From positions 247,836 through 311,835 of the forward strand of contig MEHQ01002773.1 of NCBI GenBank assembly GCA_008828725.1: 64,000 nt of DNA. The letters run 5' to 3'. The translations under genes and the position numbers were made by a program. The notes beneath the pieces are model-generated. The model worked only from the letters and a program-made list of their open reading frames with translations. It did no database searches and was not told the DNA's origin. This document shows positions 44,487 through 55,100 of the stretch, piece after piece. This DNA is from Saccharina japonica. Taxonomy: Eukaryota; Sar; Phaeophyceae; Laminariales; Laminariaceae. Numbering within the stretch: the first letter of the stretch is position 1; each line of letters opens with the position of its first letter.

Positions 44487-44721
44487 CGCTCTTTTGTGTC
44501 GTTGTACCAATATGTCGGTCGGTATTTATCTCCTTGTTAGGTGTTGACTCAGTTGACTGTACTCGTCTTGGAGACCCGGCTTTCGACTTTCGGATAGGTG
44601 TTGCGTTTCTCATGTGAAGAATCTCAGACGACATACGTAGTACATCCGTGCCGTAAACATGCTATGGTGGATTGGGTACCTCTAGGACTCTCTCGGTTTA
44701 CTCCCAATTGGACCTCTATCT

Positions 44722-44984
44722 GGCGCATGCTACGGTAGCCTGCATGCAGGTGCAACACATTTCGGTCTGAGGGTGGTCACTTGAGGAGCTATGTGCCTCA
44801 CGCAAAAATGTTTTTTGGAAGAAAATGGAAGTGCTACACGATGAACAAACCCGTGGCCTGACTACACAACAAAACTTAAGCAGCAAAAAAAGTGAAATTC
44901 CGACGAGTTTGGGTTAAGGAGCCTTTAATAGGTCATCCAGAAAACATTTAAGCCAAAAAGTGCTACGTCTATTTTAGCAATGCC
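44722..44984 (+). mobile_element. M1 MITE copy, eroded
   Basis: From GGCGCATGCTACGGTAG, through GGTGGTCACTTGAGGAGC and GGGTTAAGGAGCC, to CTACGTCTATTTTAGCAATG. Terminal bases at the right are decayed. Confidence 0.6.
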
Positions 44985-45057
44985 ACGTTAGGGGTGGCGG
45001 CTTATTGTCTGAGCCTGTCACACGAGAAGCTCAAGATATCACCCCAATCATTACTTC

Positions 45058-45510
45058 GAAGCTTGCTACGGTAGTAGAGGTGCACCTGTATGCAGGACAT
45101 TTTCTGAGGGTGGTCACTTGAGGAGCTCTATACCTCACCCGAAAACTGATTTTGAAAGAAAAACCAAAGTTCTACCCGATGAGCACAACCACGGCCTAAC
45201 GATACGCTGAAAATGAATGCAACACAAGAATGAAAGACCGACGATTTTGAGTTAAGGGCCCGTTTTAACGAAGAAAAAAAAAAGAAAAAATGGAAAAAAA
45301 AAACAAATCCGCTTTTCATTGGTCAACACACAAACCAGCACAAAATATTAGGATCTTGGGGGTGCTGGTGCGTGTATTGGCCAATGAAAAGCGTTTTTTT
45401 TGTTTCAAATTGAATTTATTTTACAGTGGTTAATATGGGCCCTAAGGGGGCCTGATCATTCGGAAACTTCAAAGCCAAAAAGTGCTACGCCGGTACGCAA
45501 CATCCGTAAC
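45058..45510 (+). mobile_element. M1 MITE split by a hairpin MITE (45256-45442)
   Basis: Left half GAAGCTTGCTACGGTAGTAG to TTTTGAGTTAA; right half resumes GGGGGCCTGATCATTCGG and ends in a decayed terminal repeat. The interrupting element is flanked by TAA on both sides. Confidence 0.75.
45256..45442. mobile_element. Hairpin MITE (family M2), copy 3
   Basis: 187 bp, GGGCCCGTTTTAACGAAG to GTGGTTAATATGGGCCC, TAA on both flanks. Inserted at the same GTTAAGG site of M1 as copy 2 (20093). Arms include TCATTGGTCAACACAC and GTGTATTGGCCAATGAAAAG. Confidence 0.85.
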
Positions 45511-45594
45511 CTTTCCCCTAGTGTTGGAAGTTTCGATGGGCCCGAATTATGTTCAAGCGCCTGAAAAGGCCAGTTTCGCACGCCTTTCCCGACC

Positions 45595-45691
45595 TTAACC
45601 CTTTTAGGACTGCAGTTCCGTTTTGGGGACAAACCACTCAAATTCTAAGTAATTTGTCCCCAAAACGGGACTCCAGTTCTATAAGGGTTAA
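45595..45691. mobile_element. PiggyBac-like MITE, TTAA-flanked copy
   Basis: TTAA, CCCTTTTAGGACTGCAGTTC, centre CACTCAAATTCTAAGTAA, mirrored arm and TTAA. Nearly identical to the copy at 18544. Confidence 0.85.
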
Positions 45692-45878
45692 AACAAACTA
45701 GGCAAGAAATGCGTGCTACGATAAAGTTAAGGAGCCCCTTCATTCAGAAAAACATATTAGCTAAAAAGTGCTGCCTCTACCGTAGCACGCCTCATGAAGT
45801 ATATTTTGTTCCCTCTTCTTTTCCCACTCTCTCTCTCTCTCTTTCGTAACTCAGATATGGGGCCACATAGCACCCCTC

Positions 45879-46127
45879 GATGCAAGCTACAATAGAGGTG
45901 CACCGTGTTTTTTCTCGGGCTCGTCACTTGAGGAGCTCTGTCTCTCGACCAAAATATATAACTGGTGGAGAAAAAAGATATCTACCCGATCGAAAATCTC
46001 ATGGTCCAACTATTCAATAAAACTTATTGCAATACTAGAATGGGAGTCCGACGGATTTGGGTTAAGGAGCCCGATCAATCATAAAACGGTTTTGACAAAA
46101 AGTGCTACCTCTATCGTAGCACGCGTC
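45879..46127 (+). mobile_element. GACGC-terminal MITE (family M1), TSD CCTC
   Basis: 249 bp from GATGCAAGCTACAATAGAGG to CTCTATCGTAGCACGCGTC, flanked by CCTC on both sides. Preceded by a CT microsatellite (about 45826-45843). Confidence 0.85.
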
Positions 46128-46681
46128 CCTCCCTCTCCACGACGGCACACGATATGCCCACGGAATTCACCAGGTTCCAGAGATACGGGCAGTTCCACTC
46201 AGTCGAAACGCCTCGTTACTCAGAAACTGTCGGACACAGACATACCCCACATCCCGTACGTACAAATTTCGGGATTTTTCGTGGAAAGGGAGGTATGCTT
46301 ATCTTGCTCAACGCATGCCCACCTCGGGCCAAAGCGATCAAGAGAAAAGGGGAAGAGAATTAACAAAATGGTTGGAACGCGGAACAGGGCTTTGCTTGTG
46401 CCTATCGTACCAGACGGTTGGTACGCCTTTGGCAACGGCTTAGGCTTGCTCTAAACGTTTTGTGCGCCCCACAGCACACACGGACAACATTTCCAAGTGA
46501 TTGTAGTTCGAAGGCAAAATGGCCTTTCTCGCCTAAGACGCATGTTCATCTCGGCCAAACACATACTCGAGGTACCGTATCGATATCTGGGAAACGACAA
46601 CCCTCAGCTCAAGCTATCCGAACTGGCGGAGCAGGCAGTCAGAAAGTTGGCGTGTCATTTGACGCCCTTCTACAGAACTAC

Positions 46682-46791
46682 TACTACGGAGGACCATAGT
46701 AAATAGGACCAAATATTGTTTCTGAAAATAGCTAAATTTATAGGGTTTTTGTGTGTACGGTAGGCCCTACTTACTATGGTCCCCCGTATTA
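46682..46791. mobile_element. 109-bp MITE with TATTACGGAGG ends, copy 3
   Basis: TACTACGGAGGACCATAGTA to TACTATGGTCCCCCGTATTA with the centre TATAGGGTTTTTGTGTGTAC. The arms pair over about 28 bp. Confidence 0.8.
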
Positions 46792-46994
46792 GTTTGTACA
46801 CATGCCATTCCAAGCTCTTGTACTCTAATGTATATATAGCAAAAACGTTGAATTCCAACATGTTGTAGGTGTAATCTTAAGCTGTCCTAGAAACTATAGA
46901 GCAGGGAACCTGTATTGAGAGTGACCCCATCGTATGGAGCAAGTAGTCCGTAACTCCACCAAGCGTTCACGGAGAAAGGGGGACCGACCTTTAC

Positions 46995-47096
46995 TTTTCT
47001 GGCCAGATCCGTCGACGGACCGGTTTCCAAATCCCCACCCCCGGCCTCGACGACCGCCGATTGCATATTTATGACGTCTGCGTCATCGATGAGCAC
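46995..47096 (-). CDS. Possible internal exon of an unknown gene
   Basis: On the minus strand, TTCCCAG at 47103-47097 precedes VLIDDADVINMQSAVVEAGG and onward, ending TDLARK at a GTAAAG donor. 34 codons, phase 0 at both ends. The frame stays open on both sides of the proposed exon (46887-47117), so the splice sites are not required. Composition is protein-like, but no family is recognised and no partner exon was found. Confidence 0.28.
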
Positions 47097-47599
47097 CTGG
47101 GAATCCAGCACGATCATACAGATGACGGGATGTATACAAAGGGCGTTTGAGTTTTAATCACATATATACCAGGTGTCAGACGCGTGCTGCAACAGAGGGG
47201 CACCTGCATACAGGACATTTTCTGAGGGTGGTCACGTGAGGAGAGAGCTCTTTATATACCCCGCCCAAAATACTGGTTTGGGAGATGAAACCAGAACAGC
47301 TACGAGTACGACTCGATGAAATATCCCATATGCACCCTAACGATACAACAAAAAATATTGGCAATAAAAAATTGGAGAATTCGGACGATGTTGAGTGCAA
47401 ACCATAGAGTCGTTAAGAAAGGAGAGACCAGCCAAACAACAGGTGACCTCCTATGTACTGCACGGTGCGTCTGAATCATGACGGACCAGGGGCTGTAGGG
47501 GTTTGGTGGGAATGTTGTTAAGTATAAATACGTTTGGGGAGAGTAGACAGGATTTAATCATTCGGTGATATTACACTGTTCTTAGGTAAGACCCGTGGA

Positions 47600-50500
47600 T
47601 GCCGACGACGTTTTTCATCGTCCTTCAAAAGTACCGCCCAACGATCGTAAGAGTGGGATCGTTGAGTCCCGATCGCCCAAACTCCTACAACGGGGTTGTT
47701 AAAACCGATTGGCAACGACCGAAAAACCACACCGTCAACAACGATTGACCAAGGATAATAAACTTGCAATAGTTGAATTCCGAACGACCAACATAAGAAT
47801 GAAGGGGGTAATTAAGTGAAATCTTGCCAACGATTCTAACAAGATAGGTATCTAATCGAATTGCAAAAAACCGATCGTTCGATTCTGATCGGCTGACGAT
47901 CGTCCAAATAACAGCACTCGATTCCAAACGTAAACAAGGGATCGGTCAACGCTAGTTACACGTATTGTTGGATTCCGACCGGCCAAGGATTGTAAACACT
48001 TAATTGTTCAGATTAATCTGCCAGGGCTCGCGAATGACGGATCGACAAAGCCGATCAGTGAGCGATTGAACCTAGGGCATTGTTATATACGACCCGCAAA
48101 CTAACTGATCACATGGGTTAACCTCCCATCTTGAAAAAAGATCGCTTCTTCTCGATTGGCCGATTCCGACCAGCCAACGATCTGAAACAGAGTGCGAAGG
48201 ATAGGGGAATCAACATACCCTCTTCGATTGTTATAAACGATTAACTAGCAACCGTATTGAAGGGATCGTCCAAACCGATAGGGCAGCCATCAAGCAAGAG
48301 GCGTCGTTAAAAGGGATCGTCCAACGATCATACAATTTAATCGTTCGCTTCCTGGTAGCCAGTGCTCGTAAACGAGCGATGGTTGGTTCCGATCGAACAC
48401 CGATCTATAATTTCGAACTCGTCACTAACAACCATAAAATATCTTTCAAACGATCGTTAATAACGACCAACGAATCATTGTTTAAGAACCATCGGTAAAA
48501 GTGATCGGCTAACAATGACAAATGTTTCCCGTTCCCCAATGTTCAACGAACGATCGTAAACAGATGAATCACTGGGTTCTGTTATAACCACGATCGTTAA
48601 TAATAGGATGGTTACTAACAAACGGCCGACGATCGTAAAAAATCATCGATTAGTTTTGATTCGCCGACGATCGTAAGAAACGAATTGTATTAACCATCAG
48701 TCAGCGATCGTTGAACAGGGTCGGTACAGACGAGCGGCCGAAGAGATAGTTCGTCAATCTTAGTTGGCAAACGATTGCAAAAAGTGGATTCAAACGATTG
48801 TCCGACGGAGGTAATAATGGGATCATTGAAGTCGATCGGCTAAACCGAACGGCAGACAATTGTATAACAACGATAATTGACACCGATCAGTCAACCGTCG
48901 TTTATCAATTTAGTTAAACCTGATCGGCAAAAAATTGTAAAATGGGATCGTGGGAATCCGATCAAACAACAAACGTCAGGTTCCACTCGTAGGGAGATTG
49001 TCAAACGCAAGGTATCGTTGTAGACCCTCGGCCAGCCTTCAGAACGATCGTTCAACAACCATAAATAGACGGCGTCGTTTCAAAGGATATTTGAAAGATT
49101 GTCCGACGATAAAAAGGGATTGTTAAACACAATCGGCCATCGATCGTAAAAACCGTCGTTAAAAACGATATGTCAAAGAATAGGCCTTATCGAAACGTAC
49201 CGTCCAACAATCGCAAAATGAGTAGTTTTACACCGCCGGCCATCGATCGTAAAATAAGCTAAAACCGGTTGTAATAGGCATCGTTTAAACGGACCCGCCA
49301 ATGGTCGTAATATATATAATTCGTAACACTGATCGGCTAAGAGTCGTACAATATATATATATATGTCTACAAAAATGTCATCGACCGTCAAAATAATATT
49401 TTTCGAACGACCGACCAACGTTTAGGTGACGATCGCTAAAATAATATCGTTCTCCACTATCGGCTAACGATCTCGAAATAGGATCTACGCAAACCAATGG
49501 ACAACCATCGTTTAAAGTGAATCGTTCAACGATCGGCCAATGTTCTGCCACTTACTGTGAAAAACGATGAGGAACCACTATCGGCCATGAATCATGCAAA
49601 GGTATGTTCAAATATGATCGTTCAACGATAGTGTGAACAGAAATCGATGAAATCAATCGTTTACCATTGTTGGCATCCACACATTGATACACATGATCGG
49701 CCGATGGTCATACATCCACACCAACCGACCGTCAAACAATCCTGAGGAAGAGATCGTTAACAATAAAGGGCCAACGGCCATAAAGCGGGATGTTAAAAAA
49801 CGATCGTTCAACGATCGGAACAGGGGTCGTTATAATGACCGTTCGTTGTACAAAACCGATATGCAAAGCGGTCACCCAACGTTCCGCAAACGAAGCATTT
49901 ATAAGCGATCGGACAACAATTACGCCCCCCAAGAATGATCGTACCACGTATTATTTATGGTAAGGCACCCACGAAGCAGTTAAATAGTGATCCCATTGCT
50001 GTCTCTGGAAGTGGCCACACCGCAACCTGAATTACGGCATTGAAGCTGTCATCCAAAAGCAAGACTCCGCCTCAAAAGTGGTTCTTAGTAGAATGCAGCT
50101 TGCCCTTTATGCGGCCCGCCGTAAACCTGCGCTCCGCGCTTGGTGCTAAAAACATCTGCCTGATCGGTGAAAACCCGACATGCTCCGTCCTGGCATTATA
50201 GGGATGTGAGGGTATATGGCCATAGGACTACAGCCATGCATGAATATCGAGTACACCTCCCCCCCTCCCTGCATACTTAGGGCGTAAACTCGACGTTTTT
50301 GATACGCTGTACAATCTGCTGTGGCACATCATTATGCGTACCGAATAGACCGGTTGTGGGCACCTTGTGGCGTTTGCTACGTTGCTCGACGTCTTCATAT
50401 TGATATTTAACACACAAATCATGAAAGGAAGGAGGTAGCGGCCACCTGTGCGTCGAACACGATAATGAAAAACGCTTGTTTAACAAACGATCGTTAGACC

Positions 50501-51210
50501 ATCGTGGTGGGAAATGGTCGTTTAAACCCTTCTGCCAATGATCGACCAGCCATAGTCAATTGGGAGGATACAGTAGCTGAACACAATTGTCCAACGACCC
50601 TAAAAAAGCATACTTACAAATAATAATTTGCCGATCGTGAGACACGATTCTTAGAGAGGGTCGTTCAACGATCGTCAAACAAGGATATTTCAAAACGACC
50701 AGCTCACTTACAAGGGGCAGCGTAAACGGATCGAACAAATACGGTAAAAAATGACTATTCAAATCGATGGGATAAACGGTCGCAAAGAATGATTGGTATA
50801 CACAATCCGCTATCGACAGCAAACAAAACAAAATAGTTGAAAATAATATGCAACGATCATGGAGAAGAGTCGTCAAGTACGATGGGCCAACCAACGTGCA
50901 AAGGGGATGGAATGAACCATATCGGCCAACGATTGGCCAACGACCGAAAAAAAGGAATGCGTACAAGCGATGATTCAACAATCGTAAGAAAGGATCGTTA
51001 GAGACGATAGTTCAACAATCGGGTCGTCAAACAGGGATGGTTTAAACAGGTCGTTCAACGATCGCAAAAATGCAACGTTCAATCTAACTGGCAGACGATA
51101 GGAAAACGGTTGTATGACGTGGATACTCAGAAACGATCTTAAAAAAGGGAACGTGAAACACAACTGGCCAGCCATGGCCAACAAGGGTCGTTCAAAACGA
51201 TCGGCTGGGC
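47600..51210. repeat. CGATCG-rich degenerate array
   Basis: About 3.1 kb of AT-rich sequence in which ACGATCGT, CCGATCGGCC and GGGATCGTT recur every 15-50 bp, roughly as GGATCGTTNAAACCGATCGG then CCAACGATCGTAAAA. Units are highly diverged and no fixed period is obvious. The motif is palindromic, as in the CCATGG array at 1640-3840. The array is interrupted at about 49950-50480 by unrelated sequence. No ORF beyond chance length. Confidence 0.85.
49950..50480 (-). mobile_element. Inserted segment within the CGATCG array
   Basis: A ~530-bp block free of CGATCG units, bordered on both sides by the array. It contains, reversed, the dispersed segment also found at 16706-16820 (GTGAAAACCCGACATGCTCC, and GCGCTCCGCGCTTGGTGCT). 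This suggests a retroelement fragment inserted after the array formed. The ends and duplication could not be fixed. Confidence 0.5.
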
Positions 51211-52187
51211 ATTAGTATCCTCCGACTATCCATTATCGCTGGCAATATCTATGTTTTTACACTATTGTTTGGATTTATACCTGGGCCATGGGACTGTTCA
51301 CCGAGTTGAACGTTTATTTTGACGACAAGGTTGGTGTCTACGTGGTGTATGGCGTTTACATGAACACAGCGTATCATGTGAAGAGTGTCAGAAACACGAT
51401 GGTGCGTGCACCCCAATCGCCGCGTGCATCAGGCGTGAGCAGTGGCAATGTTACTTGTCTCTTATAGTGCGTGCCTCAAATTCGTATTGTTCCATGTGGA
51501 TCCTCTCCGAAGTTGTTTCGTACGCTCTTTCGTACTTATGACCGAACATCAAGTCTGTGATGCCATAGTCGCCCACTCGTTTCCACACGGTATGGTTATT
51601 GGTATTTTCGTGCGAAGGGACAAGTGCTTGCTCCTGAACTATTCATGTGTTCAACCTATATACACTGAGCTCCCGACCATCCGGACAGGAGGATACCAGA
51701 TTCCGCGGTAAGCCCGGCATCCACGCGGTTGCCACATCTTCCATGCTGCTTCCCTTCACTCCACTCCCAACGCTGATTGGCGTGCACCATTCCCGAAACG
51801 TGCCAGTGCAAGGCACAACAAAGACAAAATGTGCGCAGCGGGGAAAGCATTGTGGCAAACACATGCAATTCCACGCATTTCGCACCCGACGACACTTCCA
51901 AATTGGGCCCATTAATACATTATCGAAATACAGAAGGAGTGTATCTACTTTCCGCCAGAATGTTTACGATGTCTTGTCTCTACGGTACGACTACCTCACC
52001 CAGGCGACTCTAACGTCATTATTACCGAGTGTCGTTGACTCCACTTGTACCCAATATGTCTGGAGGGAAAGGGATCGTCGGATACTATCCGCATGTCGTC
52101 ACAGTCGCATCTAAATTAAACATATGCTGCAGTTCTCGCGAGCCCGTTTGAATGCGGTCTCGTTTTGCAGTTGCTGGCGACTCCACC
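51211..52187. other. Interval downstream of gene B
   Basis: A 156-codon plus-strand frame (51647-52114) and opposed minus-strand frames exist. None carries a recognisable domain. A short palindromic MITE-like relic lies near 51270-51420. Confidence 0.35.
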
Positions 52188-55100
52188 TCACGGCTCCACC
52201 AGGAAGCGCACCTGTAGAGCGAAACATTGCGCGGAGGATGTGAGCGTGTTTGTAAAGGGCACTTCGCTACGGGGGGAACAGTATCAGCCTACTGCGTAGA
52301 TGATCGACAGCATAGACCTATGTTGGGTGACTCAGTAGCATGGCCTATTCACGTGTGATACCAGAGTGTTTTTGTTCGGTTTCAAACCGCAACTTCATAA
52401 ACCTGCGGAACCGGGATAATTCCGAATGATCGGCCCATTTAATTTGTGCTCAAACATGGCACGCGTCAGGAAGATTTTCGTGAAGTCAATACAATTCCGG
52501 GGAATACAGTCCGCCAAAAAACGTATCGATATCCGCGAGCAAGCCTCCGGGGCCATTTTTTCACGTAGGGCAGTGCCACGCGCCGGTTCTCCACGCAGAG
52601 TGACACGTCCAGTGTTTGTTTATCGATCGAGCGCGCCTTTTTAGCGTTGTCAACATCGTTCTTCTGTCGGGAACATCGTAACAGAACTCGCCTACCATAA
52701 ATTTAAGCGCTCGTCTTTCGACCATAAGCATATTGACTCACATACATCGCCAACGTAGTGAACGCATGGGACACCCCAAAGGGGGCGCTTTCGGAGTTAA
52801 CTAATTTATTTTTCAATACCTGCCTTCAACACGACACACAATAAACTGAAGAAGGATCGATAATGCATCACGTAGTGAAACCCTTATCGCCCGTTATATT
52901 TTAATCCGATTTCCATATTATGCCCGAAGCACTCCACTCCGTTTTTTGCCGATACCACCAGCAGAAAAATCGGTTACTCGCAGCTTGCATATGAGTAGTG
53001 TGGGCGCTTAAATAAACATACTCAAATTTATCCCGATGGGACACTCCAGGGTGCTGAGGTGTGACATGTTGTAAGAGCGACACCGAACATCTTCGGCACG
53101 CCGCACTTAAGGAGATCTGGAAATTACACGAAAACCGACTTTACATGACAAATGGTGATACTAGCCCAACTTATAAGTTCATGGCCTAATCTCTCTGGTG
53201 CTATTTACAAGTTGTATAAATAGGCAAGTACGCATCAAACCCAAACGTTTCGGGTAATATCCGCATTTCAATGATCCTCGTCGTCAGGGAGAGGTGTTTC
53301 GAGCTCAAGCATACAACCCTTGCAGTAGCACGGCCCCACCGCATTCACATTCTCGCAAGCCACCGTCGAACTTATTATGCATGCCCAAGGCTGGGCGTGA
53401 AGCACGAAACTTGCGGCAATTACAAGAAAAACACTGGAGCATAAAATTAAATCGAAACCAAGACGCGTTTAGAGCAGTAGTTTCGCTAGCGGTTCAAACT
53501 AATTGTTGGGATTGAATACTCTGAGGCGTCTATATCATCTCCCATTGGCCAGCAAACGCGGGTTGGGGTTAAGAGATATTGTCAGCGCAATTACTTGGAT
53601 TTACTTAGACCTCACGAGCAACCAACAAACTCGTGCAATAGGGAACAGCAGCAACCCTGTAAGATCCTTCAAAATTAGTGGTTCAGGGCCCTGTTGTGGT
53701 TCAGGGCCCTGTTTCTGAGAGTGATACGAAATATACTGTACAAGTTTGCATGTCATGTTTGATCCGATCGGTTCAACGTCTTCACGATTGCTTCCAAAGA
53801 AACGCCTATCACTCGGTATGTAGTATATGCCTGGCACGTGTGAAGTATGCACAGCATGTGCTTCGGGGTGTCCCACGCTTGGCAACATGCATCATACCGA
53901 ACAACACGTTACTCACCACCACAATTTCTAGGGCACCGGTGTGATCTACGAATATTTTTTCGTGCACCCTTTGTTGCTACGATGGCAAGACCACAGTGCA
54001 GGAGGAGGGTCACCGTTAACATGAAGGGTCTGGGACACCCCTCTTGGCCTGCTTCGAAATTGGGCTTGTCTCTAACAAGCATGGGTATTACTGTACGTAA
54101 GGGCAATGTGTGCCGGTGCCAAGCAATGCTGCCATACTTTATCCACAGTATTCCCCTGACGGCCTCTAAAAGGTAACCCCCAATGGGTAGCATTGTGGGT
54201 TACAGCTGTGTACATCACATACCTCTTCCAGGGAAATCCACTCGTGTTCCGCGAGACCCATGGCTGTGAGCGAAACGATTCTTACGTCGGTAGCCGCCGT
54301 CCCAAGCTCGGTGAATATTGTCTCTGCGACCGAATCGATGCTGCCAACATCCTCGCCGTCAACCGTCACCTGGACAACACCACACAGTACGCAGCAGATG
54401 CACAATGGTATAATTTCAAGCCTGGTCAACATCACACGCAGCAGTTAACGATCTTCCATTGCTTCTGTACTGTATATATATAGTCGAACTTAATTTGAGT
54501 GATCTGACCGGTAGCAACAGCCGCAGCAGCACCCAGCACAACCATCGGACCAAGCATGCAATCCCACCAGCAGCACGGGCGCTAAGTTTTATCTCGCCTC
54601 GATCCTGGTTATGTTGCGTTCACAACACATTCCACACGCTCGCTCCACGTCCTTGATTTTTTAAGAGAAAACTTGGTGCAGTTTTGAAGACATTCATATG
54701 TGGACTACTGCAAATAATATCCCACACTGATTCCTAGTTGTTTGCTGCAGAGAACGGAGGCGAAACTCCATAAACCCGAAGGCTCGTCGCTCGCAAACTG
54801 GAGATCGTCTGTTGGACAACAAACAACTCGACGATAACCCCAGTCGCATACACGTTTTCGCTGTTTCGCAGGAAGAATAACCGCACCGGGACGACATGCT
54901 GCAATTGCCTGTGCGGCCACACCTGATGACAGTTTTCATATGTAGAGTCGTGGCCAATATGGAACGGATAGAGTATGCTTTCTTTGGTAGGGATATCACC
55001 CACAACAACGGAACTGCACTTGAACAGCTCTACACCCCACCGAAAAATAGTTTTTGACAATAAAACGCTGAAAGCTTAAGTCTACGAGGAAAGCAGTCTA

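Noticed and set aside
46418..46706. ORFs ending in TTTEDHSK
   Set aside because: The C-terminal part is translated from the 109-bp MITE at 46682, and the same peptide tail appears at the other MITE copies.
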